From the IMG/VR virus record IMGVR_UViG_3300044632_001003, positions 124,001-188,000 of that record: a stretch of 64,000 nt of DNA. The stretch is one strand, 5' to 3'. A program made the position numbers and the translations under genes. The notes below the pieces were generated by a model. The model saw only the letters and a program-made list of their open reading frames with translations. It had not been told where the DNA came from and did no database searches. This DNA comes from a virus. How positions within the stretch are numbered: position 1 is the stretch's first letter; each line of letters begins with the position of its first letter. This document shows positions 32,007 through 40,203 of the stretch, piece by piece.

Positions 32007-34538
32007 TTAATCTCCTCCTAGAGCTAGAATGAATGGGGTAACCTGACTGAACAAACTCTTAACATAAATTGCTCCAGAAATTGTTCCTGTAGTTTGGTCG
32101 ATTATAACACCATCACCAATTCTGAAGTTACCATCTTGGTCAGTGCTCGTATAAATGACCTCACCACCATCAATCTTTACAACTTCATTTTCTTGAACTG
32201 TCACTCCACCCTTAGAAGGTCTTGCAGTTTCAATTGCATTTCCAGCACCAATATACTCAAAAGAATGTGAAGAAGCGATTTGCAAACTTTGTCTAGCAAA
32301 ATATGCAGTTAATCCTGCTCCAACATCATTATTTAGATTCTGTACCAGAGAGACTGTTGTGATTCCAGATGATGGAAGAGTTGCAGAATCAATCAAATAA
32401 TAAATTGGAGATAGCACTGGTTCTGCAGTTGCTGTTACTCCACCACCAACAGGGGCAGCAATTGTAATTACTGGAGGACTATCTAACTCATACTGGAATC
32501 CAGTTGTAAGTATGTTAATACTATCAACTCCACCAAGAGAATTAAGATTTGCAGTAAGCTGAGCAGGAATTGCGTTACCAGGACCAGTTGGTGCAGTAAC
32601 AGTAACCAAAGGTGGTGTTGAATATCCTGCTCCAGGATTTGTAACTGTTGCGGACTGAACTGAGTAATACTTCTTATCAAAATAAACTGATTGTCCAGAA
32701 TAAGGTCTGAATGTACCAACCCCAGAGAGAACGACAACATTATCACCCCTTGTTGTCAGGGTTGTAAGTCCTGCGGTATATCTATCAGTTGATTTTGTAG
32801 TTTCATCACCCACACCTTCAGATACAAGACCTTCTCTACCAAATGAAGAGTTAGAGTTTGTAAGGTCTAACTGTCCGCCTTGTCCAGTATAAATTGCACG
32901 GTCAGTACAAATAGTAAAGATAGAAACCAACTGAGCATAAGCACCGTTTGTGATGGAAACACCAATTCCACCTTGATTATATTGTGTATAGGAATCAACG
33001 TGGAATGCACCCTGAATACCAATGTCTCCTTGGTCTCCTACTTCAGAGTTGAATCCATCAATTTTAGCTCCAATACTATTAGGAATAAAGTTGGTGCAGT
33101 TTCTAACATAAGGTCCTTTTGTAACTGGACCAGTTCCTTGCAGAGGACTTAATGAAGATGTTAGAATTCCTGAGTTAATTGCACCATTATTACCAGGATA
33201 GTTTGTATTGATTCCACTTGCAGAAAGTCCGACATCAATAATAGTAGTAACAATCCCAACGCAAGAATAAATTGCAGATACAACGTTAGCACAACTATTC
33301 ACACTATTATTAAATCCAGTTAGAGGATCAGCTTGCATTGATAGATCCTTTACCTGAGTAAATTCATTCTGATAATTTGTATATTTCTCAACTGTTCCAC
33401 CAGACGTATAGAAGTGGTCCAATGTGGATACACCAACCACAACTTCAAACGTATTAACTCCAACAACACTCTTGACTGGGAAAATATATCCGAAAGAACC
33501 ATCTGGATAAATGACTGTTCCAGGTCCAGAATTACAAGTAAATCCTAGACCGATAATTTTTACAGGATCATCCTTTAAAAGTCCGTGATTTGCTACGGTA
33601 ATTGTTGTAACACCAGTTGTTCTATCATAAGTTGCATTAGTAACTGATAGACTTCCAATACCAGCAGACTTACTACCCCAAGTAGCGTTATTGATAATCG
33701 ATCTAACAATGCCTGCAGAGTATTGAATTGCATCAATCGTTTCTGTCTTTACACCAACAATATGTTGAATTGCACCACCATTGTAATATGACTTACCTGC
33801 ACCTACACACTTGGAGTTGCCACCTCTGGTAATGTCGTGGCAAACACAATTCCAAATTGAACGAATATCTTCGATACAATTATTGACTGTTCCAATTCCG
33901 ATATTGAATGCAGGATTTCTATAATCTGTGCTTGTAATATACCCTACTGTTTCTCTAGCAATAAATTCAATATTATTACGAATCATTCGAGCAGCATCAA
34001 AATATCTGTCTGCTGCAGTTCCTAATAGTGGTCTTAGTGAAACAACCGCCGCACCATTTGTCGATGGTTGCCCCATAAAACTGATGTTTGTTATATGGCA
34101 ACCATTGCCCATATAAAACAAATCTTTTGATGGGTCAGATGGAGTAACTATACAGTTTCTAAGTTCTGCACCTTCGATTCCAAGGTTATCACACATGTTG
34201 ATAGGATTACTCTCAACATATGTTCCAGGGAAAATCCTTATCGTATCATATGGACCAGAAGCAGAAACTGCGGCACCAATTGTCCTTTTTGAATCAATTT
34301 GGTTCAGACCAGTATTATCATCCGAACCATTCATTGTAACGAATAGTGTCTTACCAGCGGTTGTTGCTGCACCAGCTTCTACAATTCTGGTGCCAATCCC
34401 AACCCCGTTTCTATCCTGCTTTAAAAGAATTCTACCGTCATATGTGTTAATGGCTAGCTCACCTAGAGGAAGTTGCTCTAAAGTTGGCTTCTTACCAGGG
34501 ACTGCTGATCTTTTAAACCTAATAATTGGATCGGCCAT
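32007..34538 (-). CDS. Fibre/structural protein with parallel beta-helix-like repeats
   Basis: 843 residues. The N-terminal 45 residues (DPIIRFKRSAVPGKKPTLEQ, LGELAINTYDGRIL) are the baseplate-anchoring segment common to cyanophage fibre proteins. Residues ~65-175 read as a pectate-lyase-like beta-helix start (GPYDTIRIFPGTYVESNPIN, ELRNCIVTPS, NGCHITNISFMG). Later, repeats such as GAYAQLVSIFTICTDRAIYT and the C-terminal domain ending TGTISGAIYVKSLFSQVTPF resemble the same family. Likely proximal part of a tail fibre, first gene of the adhesin operon. Confidence 0.75.
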   Translation of the reverse strand: MADPIIRFKRSAVPGKKPTLEQLPLGELAINTYDGRILLKQDRNGVGIGTRIVEAGAATTAGKTLFVTMNGSDDNTGLNQIDSKRTIGAAVSASGPYDTIRIFPGTYVESNPINMCDNLGIEGAELRNCIVTPSDPSKDLFYMGNGCHITNISFMGQPSTNGAAVVSLRPLLGTAADRYFDAARMIRNNIEFIARETVGYITSTDYRNPAFNIGIGTVNNCIEDIRSIWNCVCHDITRGGNSKCVGAGKSYYNGGAIQHIVGVKTETIDAIQYSAGIVRSIINNATWGSKSAGIGSLSVTNATYDRTTGVTTITVANHGLLKDDPVKIIGLGFTCNSGPGTVIYPDGSFGYIFPVKSVVGVNTFEVVVGVSTLDHFYTSGGTVEKYTNYQNEFTQVKDLSMQADPLTGFNNSVNSCANVVSAIYSCVGIVTTIIDVGLSASGINTNYPGNNGAINSGILTSSLSPLQGTGPVTKGPYVRNCTNFIPNSIGAKIDGFNSEVGDQGDIGIQGAFHVDSYTQYNQGGIGVSITNGAYAQLVSIFTICTDRAIYTGQGGQLDLTNSNSSFGREGLVSEGVGDETTKSTDRYTAGLTTLTTRGDNVVVLSGVGTFRPYSGQSVYFDKKYYSVQSATVTNPGAGYSTPPLVTVTAPTGPGNAIPAQLTANLNSLGGVDSINILTTGFQYELDSPPVITIAAPVGGGVTATAEPVLSPIYYLIDSATLPSSGITTVSLVQNLNNDVGAGLTAYFARQSLQIASSHSFEYIGAGNAIETARPSKGGVTVQENEVVKIDGGEVIYTSTDQDGNFRIGDGVIIDQTTGTISGAIYVKSLFSQVTPFILALGGD

Positions 34539-34587
34539 TTAACACATTCGGTATCTACCAGAAGGAACAGTATTTACTATTCTGGTT

Positions 34588-34595
34588 TATTTATA
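34588..34595 (-). promoter_or_regulatory. Consensus T4 late promoter of the adhesin operon
   Basis: Exact TATAAATA on minus, 49 nt before the 843-residue protein ATG. A second weaker AGTAAATA follows. Probably drives genes down to 16580, as no other late promoter is seen. Confidence 0.7.
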
Positions 34596-34600
34596 AAAAT

Positions 34601-34972
34601 CTACGAAGCATTATTTCTTCTTGGTCTGTATTTAAACAGATTAAGAGGAGGGTCTGGTTTCATCCATTCTTCTATTTTATTAAATCTTTCTTCACTATAA
34701 AAGTCTTGCTGAACAAACCATAATTTCCAGTGCTCATGTCCCTTCGACTGGTTACAATCATGACAGCAACAGACTACGTTTTTTGTAAAGTCTGCTCCAC
34801 CTTTTGATTGAGGGATAATGTGATCAATTGTGAGTCTCTCCTCCGACCCACAATAAGCACATTGATGATTCCACTGTTCTTTTATATGTTGCCTCCACAT
34901 TCGTTTCGCCTCCCCAGAACTTGTTGCGTGTAACTGAAACAAGTATTCTTTTGGAGAGTGTAGAGGTCCCAT
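34601..34972 (-). CDS. HNH endonuclease
   Basis: 123 residues. Full HNH module: CAYCGSEERLTIDHIIPQS gives the zinc Cys pair and the DH, KGGADFTKNVVCCCHDCNQS gives the Asn and second Cys pair, KGHEHWKLWF ends it. A classic small HNH protein, most likely a homing endonuclease. It sits ahead of the adhesin operon, where homing genes could help spread the fibre cassette. It has its own late promoter. Confidence 0.88.
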   Translation of the reverse strand: MGPLHSPKEYLFQLHATSSGEAKRMWRQHIKEQWNHQCAYCGSEERLTIDHIIPQSKGGADFTKNVVCCCHDCNQSKGHEHWKLWFVQQDFYSEERFNKIEEWMKPDPPLNLFKYRPRRNNAS

Positions 34973-34990
34973 AAGCGATTGCGATTTGAA

Positions 34991-34998
34991 TTATTTAT
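34991..34998 (-). promoter_or_regulatory. Late promoter of the HNH gene
   Basis: ATAAATAA on minus. It overlaps the TAA stop of the upstream methyltransferase-like gene (34995-34997). Confidence 0.55.
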
Positions 34999-35582
34999 CC
35001 AACATACTCAATAATGTAAAGACCCCTTAGAGATTCGATTACGTGGGTCTTCTTAATAATGTGGCGGTTATCATAAACAAATCTTTGGGCAGCATCTCTA
35101 CCACTCCTTTCACTAAAGAAGTCACTAACCAATACAACTCTTGCCTTACCTTTAGTTAATTCAAGGTCATGATATCTTCCTTCAAAAGTTGTATCGCCAT
35201 CAATATGAATCAGATAATAACTATCGTCTAAAGATTCTAGTTCTTGACTATTAATTGTTTCGACTCTTATATCAATATTTTCTGCAAGAGATTCTGTCAA
35301 ATTCTCTTCAGTCCGAGTAGCAGATTCACTATCCAGTTCATATCCAACAATTTTATTTAAAGTGGTCGAACCCAAAGATAAAGAATAAAGACTGTATCCA
35401 TTTCTTGTTCCGATTTCTAAAATACTATCTGGGTCATAATATTTTGAAATAGCATAGAAGAGTTCATAATGACTCCCAGAATTGATATAATCACTATGAC
35501 CTTCTTCTTCTCTTTCAAAGAAGAATTCCTCATCACCAACTTCAAATATTGATGCTGGTTTTAAACTATAAATCTCTTCCAT
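34995..35582 (-). CDS. Class I methyltransferase-like protein
   Basis: 195 residues. Motif I is SILEIGTRNGYSLYSLSLGS, motif II region KIVGYELDSESATRTEENLT, then YYLIHIDGDTTFEGRYHDLE and ARVVLVSDFFSERSG, which resemble the Methyltransf_24 group. The N-terminus has Phe/Glu-rich segment (EFFFEREEEGHSDYINSG). Substrate unknown; other members in this window work beside glycosyltransferases. Preceded by a late promoter embedded in the stop of the next small gene. Confidence 0.75.
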   Translation of the reverse strand: MEEIYSLKPASIFEVGDEEFFFEREEEGHSDYINSGSHYELFYAISKYYDPDSILEIGTRNGYSLYSLSLGSTTLNKIVGYELDSESATRTEENLTESLAENIDIRVETINSQELESLDDSYYLIHIDGDTTFEGRYHDLELTKGKARVVLVSDFFSERSGRDAAQRFVYDNRHIIKKTHVIESLRGLYIIEYVG

Positions 35583-35603
35583 CTGAATACAGACTCTTTA
35601 AAA

Positions 35604-35611
35604 TTATTTAT
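35604..35611 (-). promoter_or_regulatory. Late promoter overlapping the stop of the 40-residue gene
   Basis: ATAAATAA on minus. Its TAA (35604-35606) is the stop of the small gene upstream. 22 nt before the ATG at 35582. Confidence 0.55.
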
Positions 35612-35726
35612 TCTTTGATCCAATAACAAAAACAAGTTCCTTCAGTGTTATAAAAATATAATGGATCTCATCGTAATAAGTAATGTCTTGATCTCTTTCA
35701 AGAAAGTGTTGTATCTTTTTTAGCAT
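35604..35726 (-). CDS. 40-residue hypothetical protein
   Basis: ATG at 35726, one base after the preceding stop (TAA-A-ATG). The product starts LKKIQHFLERDQDITYYDEI and ends HYIFITLKELVFVIGSKNK. It is mixed basic/hydrophobic with a hydrophobic C-terminal helix (FITLKELVFVIG). The tight coupling is the support. No family recognised. Confidence 0.5.
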   Translation of the reverse strand: MLKKIQHFLERDQDITYYDEIHYIFITLKELVFVIGSKNK

Positions 35727-35727
35727 T

Positions 35728-36024
35728 TTACACAACCACTGGTTCTGCTTGACTTTCTGGAAGTTTGATTTGTGGCAGTTCTTTCACTTCCCAAGAACCG
35801 CCAACTCCACCATCCATATTCACAACAATCTCATTAGTTGGTAATGCCTTTGGAATCTCAACATCCACAACAGGTCCCATCAGAAACTTATTACGAGTAT
35901 AAGTTCTGTTATGTGGATCAAAGGAAACCATTTCAAGAGCATCAGACTCTTCGCCACAGTCCAGAATCTTTCTTCCAGTTCTTTTATCAATCACTGAAAA
36001 ATACTCATCACGATACTTGTTCAT
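35728..36024 (-). CDS. Hypothetical protein of the aldolase operon
   Basis: 98 residues, two halves: NKYRDEYFSVIDKRTGRKIL, CGEESDALEMVSFDPHNRTY and then a strand-rich MGPVVDVEIPKALPTNEIVV and MDGGVGGSWEVKELPQIKL. It has the look of a conserved cyanophage protein but I cannot name it. Overlaps the preceding 41-residue gene by 17 nt. Confidence 0.62.
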   Translation of the reverse strand: MNKYRDEYFSVIDKRTGRKILDCGEESDALEMVSFDPHNRTYTRNKFLMGPVVDVEIPKALPTNEIVVNMDGGVGGSWEVKELPQIKLPESQAEPVVV

Positions 36025-36133
36025 CTTTTATTTCCTTTTCTTCATTATAAGATGGTTCTGGTTTTCTGTAAAGACCTGGCCAAGTATCACGAATAATCTC
36101 TGCGAGTTTATAGGGTGTTTCTGATGTTATCAT
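36008..36133 (-). CDS. 41-residue hypothetical protein
   Basis: ATG at 36133 forms an ATGA overlap with the aldolase stop. The product (ITSETPYKLAEIIRDTWPGL, YRKPEPSYNEEKEIKDEQVS) is a helix with Trp-Pro-Gly-Leu-Tyr turn, then an acidic end. The coupled start and the 17-nt overlap with the next gene support it. No family recognised. Confidence 0.55.
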   Translation of the reverse strand: MITSETPYKLAEIIRDTWPGLYRKPEPSYNEEKEIKDEQVS

Positions 36134-36795
36134 TCTTCAAAGTACATATTACGACGATAGTTTTCTCCAGGACAGTTTTCAATATGTTCAACTTCTTCTT
36201 GTGGTAAGAAATGAACACCACCAAGAAGTTTGGCACCAACAAAAATCTCAGCAGACTTCTCACACATCAAACTTGCAGATGCACAATCTTTCTGATAAGG
36301 AGATGCTGTAATGATGCCGTGATTTTTGAGAAGAATTAGTTTAGGAAAATATCCTTCCTCATTCACAAACTTGGTTACATATTCCTCAACCAATGCAAGA
36401 ATTCTTTCTCCAGGAGGAGCATAAGGAACTAAACAAGACTTAGGACCATTTCTTACAATTTGATCTGGAAACCAACGATGATTCGCAAAATCATCTGCTG
36501 CATCAGAACAAAGAATCTGTGTGGTATATGGTGGATGACTATGAGCGATATAGTTAATCTCTGGAAAAGTTTTCATAATCCAAGCGTGAAACAGTGTCTC
36601 AATACTTGGTTTCTTATGACTTAATTCTATCTGTGCTCCATTTGTATTACATAAGGTCAAATCTTCTTCGGAGAGTGTATGAAGACTTGTACCACTTGCC
36701 TTAATTAAAAAAGTATCTTTATCAACTCTTTCAGATACATTACCTTCCCCACAAATCGTATAATCTGCAATCGTATGTGCCAGATCTAATATCAT
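36130..36795 (-). CDS. Class II aldolase/adducin family enzyme
   Basis: 221 residues. GEGNVSERVDKDTFLIKASG is the typical phosphate-binding start (G-N-x-S, then K-x-S-G). FPEINYIAHSHPPYTTQIL contains the His-x-His zinc ligands, and ILLKNHGIITASPYQKD gives the third His (N-H-G). The class includes fuculose-1-phosphate aldolase and ribulose-5-phosphate 4-epimerase. A usual catalytic Glu is probably E73 (SIETLFHAW). A second, AraD-like member lies at 59752-60444, so this is a separate activity. Confidence 0.85.
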   Translation of the reverse strand: MILDLAHTIADYTICGEGNVSERVDKDTFLIKASGTSLHTLSEEDLTLCNTNGAQIELSHKKPSIETLFHAWIMKTFPEINYIAHSHPPYTTQILCSDAADDFANHRWFPDQIVRNGPKSCLVPYAPPGERILALVEEYVTKFVNEEGYFPKLILLKNHGIITASPYQKDCASASLMCEKSAEIFVGAKLLGGVHFLPQEEVEHIENCPGENYRRNMYFEE

Positions 36796-36821
36796 AGTTT
36801 ATAGAACAAAACCTTGAAATT

Positions 36822-36829
36822 TTATTTAT
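36822..36829 (-). promoter_or_regulatory. Late promoter of the class II aldolase operon
   Basis: ATAAATAA on minus, 26 nt before the ATG at 36795. Confidence 0.55.
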
Positions 36830-36884
36830 TAAAACATAACTTAATGGTTGTCTGGAAATCAATACAAAATACTTAAAAGGACAT

Positions 36885-36911
36885 AAAAAAGGAGGAGTCA
36901 AGCCCCTCCTT
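36885..36911 (-). terminator. Terminator after the psbD operon
   Basis: AAGGAGG/CCTCCTT arms and six T on minus. The TGA of the 44-residue gene lies inside the loop, which also reads CTTGACT. Confidence 0.82.
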
Positions 36912-37032
36912 GTGAATATGCAGGTTGCAGGATTCCTCCATCTTGGTCATCATCGTCATCGTGGTCTTCAGTAAAAATAACGATAAGTGCGAATGCGAAG
37001 ATGACCAAGTATAGAAGATACTGTGCGGTCAC
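36898..37032 (-). CDS. 44-residue membrane protein coupled to psbD
   Basis: GTG start at 37032 overlapping the psbD stop (GTGA). One hydrophobic helix ([17 protein letters not shown], residues ~4-20) is followed by an acidic segment (EDHDDDDDQ) and a Gly-rich tail. It ends within a terminator. The size and topology resemble a photosystem-type single-helix subunit or assembly factor, but no family is recognised. The coupling to D2 makes co-expression certain if translated. Confidence 0.68.
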   Translation of the reverse strand: MTAQYLLYLVIFAFALIVIFTEDHDDDDDQDGGILQPAYSQGGA

Positions 37033-38090
37033 AGTGCGTTGCCTCTTGGTAGAACTTCCTCTGGGAACACAAAGTTCTCATGAGGTTGATCTACTGGTGC
37101 CATCCACGCTCTAAGTCCCTCATTAAGGAGGATATTCTTCGTATAGAACGTCTCAAACTCTGGATCCTCTGCCGCTCTAATCTCCTGAGATACAAAGTCG
37201 TAAGCACGGAGGTTAAGAGCAAGACCGATGATGCCGATAGAAGAAGTCCAGAGACCCATAACTGGAACGAAAAGCATAAAGAAGTGCAACCAACGCTTAT
37301 TACTAAAAGCAATACCGAAGATCTGAGACCAGAATCGGTTCGCAGTAACCATAGAATACGTCTCTTCCTCTTGAGTTGGTTCAAATGCTTTGAAAGTGTT
37401 TGCTTGATCACTATCTTCAAATAACGTGTTTTCTACTGTTGCTCCATGAATCGCACAGAGTAGTGCTCCACCCAGAATACCAGCAACTCCCATCATATGG
37501 AAGGGGTTGAGAGTCCAGTTGTGGAAACCCTGAAGAAACAGAAGGAACCTGAAGATAGCAGCAACTCCAAAAGAAGGTGCGAAGAACCAACTGGATTGAC
37601 CAAGAGGATACATCAAGAATACAGAAACGAATACTGCGATGGGACCAGAGAATGCGATTGCGTTATAAGGACGGATACCTACAAGACGGGCAATCTCAAA
37701 CTGACGAAGCATAAACCCTATAAGAGCGAAGGCTCCGTGGAGTGCCACAAAAGGCCAGAGTCCCCCAAGTTGGCACCACCTGACGAAATCCCCTTGAGCC
37801 TCAGGACCCCAGAGCAGAAGAAGAGAATGACCCATAGCGTCTGCTGGAGTACTAACTGCCGCAGTAAGAAAGTTTGCACCCTCAAGATAGGAACTTGCCA
37901 ACCCGTGAGTATACCAACTCGTAACGAAAGTTGTCCCAGTAAGCCAACCACCAAGAGCAAGGTAAGCAGTGGGAAAAAGAAGAAGTCCAGACCAGCCAAC
38001 AAAAACGAAACGGTCTCTCTTAAGCCAGTCGTCGAGTACATCGAACCATCCCCTTTGTTGAATTGGTTTTGAAAGTGTAGAAGAAGTCAT
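37029..38090 (-). CDS. psbD: Photosystem II D2 protein
   Basis: 353 residues, full length. Recognised by [20 protein letters not shown], the five-helix body, [20 protein letters not shown] and the end [16 protein letters not shown]. The ligands are all present, including the pheophytin/quinone helix [20 protein letters not shown] and the non-haem iron His in [16 protein letters not shown]. Phage D2 replaces the host protein during infection so that electron flow goes on. Preceded by AAAGGAGG 3 nt from ATG and by a dual promoter. No frameshift or intron seen. Confidence 0.98.
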   Translation of the reverse strand: MTSSTLSKPIQQRGWFDVLDDWLKRDRFVFVGWSGLLLFPTAYLALGGWLTGTTFVTSWYTHGLASSYLEGANFLTAAVSTPADAMGHSLLLLWGPEAQGDFVRWCQLGGLWPFVALHGAFALIGFMLRQFEIARLVGIRPYNAIAFSGPIAVFVSVFLMYPLGQSSWFFAPSFGVAAIFRFLLFLQGFHNWTLNPFHMMGVAGILGGALLCAIHGATVENTLFEDSDQANTFKAFEPTQEEETYSMVTANRFWSQIFGIAFSNKRWLHFFMLFVPVMGLWTSSIGIIGLALNLRAYDFVSQEIRAAEDPEFETFYTKNILLNEGLRAWMAPVDQPHENFVFPEEVLPRGNAL

Positions 38091-38110
38091 AGCCTCCTTT
38101 TGTTATTTCT

Positions 38111-38146
38111 CATATTTATCTTAACATTTTTTAACAAAGAGGTCAA
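38111..38146 (-). promoter_or_regulatory. Dual early/late promoter of psbD
   Basis: TTGACC (38141-38146), 17 bp, TAAGAT (38118-38123), with late box GATAAATA (38112-38119) adjoining the -10, on minus. Confidence 0.72.
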
Positions 38147-38152
38147 TGAGTA

Positions 38153-38590
38153 TTAGTGCTCATCCCTATGCCGTTTAACATACTCAATCATATTTCTAAT
38201 TAATTCAACATCTTCATTTACATAACCAATAGTTCTGTTGCAGACATTGCAGAGAAGTCCACGAACCTCACCAGTTTTATGATTGTGGTCAACATAAAAA
38301 ACATCTACTCCACCACCTCTACCAGATTTTCTACCTTTCGGGTCAGTGGAATTGCAAATAGCACACTTATGCCCTTGCTTTTCTAACAGAGTATTATATT
38401 CCTCAATACCAATACCATAAACTCTTTTCAAATTTTCATCCCTCTTTTTTACTGGGTCATAATTTTCTTGTTGCTTTTTTACATAACATTTTTTACATTT
38501 TCCGTGATGCCCATATGGACTACCATTTCTTACAGTTTGATAAAAGTCTGTAAGTGGTTTTAACTGATTGCAGATTTTACAAGTTTTCAT
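38153..38590 (-). CDS. Endonuclease VII-like HNH nuclease between psbA and psbD
   Basis: 145 residues. The N-terminus carries a zinc pair (CKICNQLKPLTDF and CKKCYVKKQQ). The C-terminal half is the recombination endonuclease VII signature: HKCAICNSTDPKGRKSGRG, VDVFYVDHNHKTGEVRGLLC and NVCNRTIGYVNEDVEL. In this group the DH-N-H residues cut DNA. A free-standing homing gene next to psbA is known from marine cyanophages. It has a sigma70 promoter and a late box. Confidence 0.9.
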   Translation of the reverse strand: MKTCKICNQLKPLTDFYQTVRNGSPYGHHGKCKKCYVKKQQENYDPVKKRDENLKRVYGIGIEEYNTLLEKQGHKCAICNSTDPKGRKSGRGGGVDVFYVDHNHKTGEVRGLLCNVCNRTIGYVNEDVELIRNMIEYVKRHRDEH

Positions 38591-38612
38591 AGTCGGTTTA
38601 TTTGTTAAAGTT

Positions 38613-38641
38613 ATTATACCATAACTTTAAGTATTTAGCAA
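38613..38641 (-). promoter_or_regulatory. Sigma70 promoter of the psbA-psbD nuclease gene
   Basis: TTGCTA (38636-38641), 17 bp, TATAAT (38613-38618) with GG before it, on minus. The late box CTAAATAC overlaps the -35 region. Confidence 0.65.
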
Positions 38642-38642
38642 T

Positions 38643-38664
38643 AAAAAAGACCCCTTTCGGGGTC
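38643..38664 (-). terminator. Rho-independent terminator of psbA
   Basis: GACCCC/GGGGTC arms with GAAA loop and six T on minus. A textbook terminator directly after psbA. Confidence 0.95.
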
Positions 38665-38686
38665 TCCGTTAGAAAATTCTAACTTA

Positions 38687-39769
38687 TCAACCAATCGCAG
38701 GAGCAGTCAAGGCAACAGGAGTTGCTTCGGCAGCAGCGAGGTCCAGAGGAAAGTTATGGGCGTTTCTCTCATGCATCACTTCCATTCCGAGTCCAGCACG
38801 GTTCAGGACATCTGCCCAAGTGTTGAGCACACGACCCTGACTATCCAGGATACTCTGATTGAAATTCAGTCCGTTGAGATTAAAAGCCATCGTGGAAACA
38901 CCAAGAGCGGTGAACCAGATGCCTACAACAGGCCAGGCAGCAAGGAAGAAGTGCAGCGAACGTGAGTTATTGAACGAAGCATATTGGAAAATAAGGCGTC
39001 CAAAGTAACCGTGAGCAGCAACGATGTTATAGGTCTCTTCTTCTTGACCAAACTTGTAACCATAGTTCTGGGACTCGTTCTCAGTGGTTTCACGAACCAG
39101 CGAGGAAGTAACCAGAGAACCGTGCATTGCACTGAACAGAGAACCACCGAAGACACCAGCAACTCCAAGCATATGGAAGGGGTGCATCAGGATGTTGTGC
39201 TCTGCCTGGAACACAAGCATGTAGTTGAAAGTACCAGAGATACCCAGAGGCATCGCATCAGAGAACGAACCTTGACCGAAAGGATAGACCAGGAACACTG
39301 CACTCGCAGCAGCAACAGGTGCGCTATAAGCAACACAGATCCATGGACGCATACCAAGACGGTAGGAAAGTTCCCACTCACGACCCATATAAGCATAGAT
39401 ACCGATCAGGAAGTGGAACACAACCAGTTGGAAAGGACCACCGTTGTAAAGCCACTCATCTAGGGAAGCAGCTTCCCAGATGGGGTAAAAGTGCAGTCCA
39501 ATAGCATTGGACGAAGGAATCACAGCACCAGAGATGATGTTGTTTCCGTACATGAGTGAACCAGCAACGGGTTCACGGATACCATCGATATCCACAGGGG
39601 GAGCACCGATGAATGCGATGATGAAGCAAGTCGTAGCAGCAAGCAGACAGGGAATCATCAGAACGCCAAACCAACCCACATAGAGGCGGTTATCGGTTGA
39701 AGTAACCCAGTTGCAGAACTGTTCCCAAATATTCGATTGTGATTTTTGACGTGAAAGAGTAGCAGTCAT
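38687..39769 (-). CDS. psbA: Photosystem II D1 protein, E130-type
   Basis: 360 residues, complete and uninterrupted by an intron. Markers: [20 protein letters not shown], the donor-side [19 protein letters not shown], the acceptor His region [20 protein letters not shown], and C-terminal [11 protein letters not shown] before a short processed tail ([16 protein letters not shown]). Position 131 here, equal to 130 in the standard numbering, is Glu (GREWELSYR), as in the high-light D1:2 form. The protein is one residue longer at its N-terminus. Supplies D1 for repair of photodamaged photosystem II while host synthesis is shut off. Confidence 0.98.
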   Translation of the reverse strand: MTATLSRQKSQSNIWEQFCNWVTSTDNRLYVGWFGVLMIPCLLAATTCFIIAFIGAPPVDIDGIREPVAGSLMYGNNIISGAVIPSSNAIGLHFYPIWEAASLDEWLYNGGPFQLVVFHFLIGIYAYMGREWELSYRLGMRPWICVAYSAPVAAASAVFLVYPFGQGSFSDAMPLGISGTFNYMLVFQAEHNILMHPFHMLGVAGVFGGSLFSAMHGSLVTSSLVRETTENESQNYGYKFGQEEETYNIVAAHGYFGRLIFQYASFNNSRSLHFFLAAWPVVGIWFTALGVSTMAFNLNGLNFNQSILDSQGRVLNTWADVLNRAGLGMEVMHERNAHNFPLDLAAAEATPVALTAPAIG

Positions 39770-39930
39770 TTGTAATAAACAGGTAGTAAGACCATCAGGG
39801 AAATGGTGGAGATACTATGCTCCCCGCACCCTTAGCGGGGATATGAGAGACGTAATTTATACACCCATAGGTCTCGGTTAGCGGGTGTTGCAAACATTAA
39901 GGATTTGTTACATTCTTTAACGTGTTGATG

Positions 39931-39964
39931 TATTTATATTAACACAAAAAAACACCCCCGTCAA
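39931..39964 (-). promoter_or_regulatory. Dual early/late promoter of psbA
   Basis: TTGACG (39959-39964), 17 bp, TAATAT (39936-39941), merged with an exact late box TATAAATA (39931-39938), on minus. The -35 is in the loop of the terminator at 39945-39971. A second TATAAATT lies nearer the gene. Confidence 0.65.
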
Positions 39965-39971
39965 GGGGGTG
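39945..39971 (-). terminator. Terminator of the virion operon 39991-42915
   Basis: CACCCCC/GGGGGTG arms with TTGAC in the loop, then seven T on minus. Confidence 0.93.
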
Positions 39972-39990
39972 TGCCAGTTTTGGAATTGTC

Positions 39991-40203
39991 CTACTTGCTA
40001 TAGACTCCTCTTGGGAACACTTGTCCTGTTTGAGGTCTTCTTCCTGTTAAGAATCCAGGTCTTGTTTCATTAAAACTAATATCTCTATTTTCCTGAACTG
40101 GAATACTATTATTTACGGTAAAAGTTGTCTGAACTCCAACTGGAGAAGTTGAAGCAAATCCAACAACAGCAGTTCCTAGATTAGGAATTGAAAAATCTGC
40201 CAT
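39991..40203 (-). CDS. Small virion protein
   Basis: 70 residues (ADFSIPNLGTAVVGFASTSP, FTVNNSIPVQENRDISFNET, RPQTGQVFPRGVYSK). Beta and turn-rich; I recall related short proteins at the end of cyanophage structural operons but no function. One-base overlap with the 515-residue gene, and followed directly by a terminator. Confidence 0.68.
   Translation of the reverse strand: MADFSIPNLGTAVVGFASTSPVGVQTTFTVNNSIPVQENRDISFNETRPGFLTGRRPQTGQVFPRGVYSK

Noticed and set aside
37080-37424. Open plus-strand frames inside psbD and psbA
   Set aside because: Antisense shadows of highly conserved genes; codon use and lack of ribosome binding sites argue against them. Antisense RNA at psbA has been described for one cyanophage but I see no specific signal here.
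38687-39769. An intron in psbA
   Set aside because: The 360-codon frame is continuous and aligns with D1 from end to end. The nearby nuclease is free-standing.
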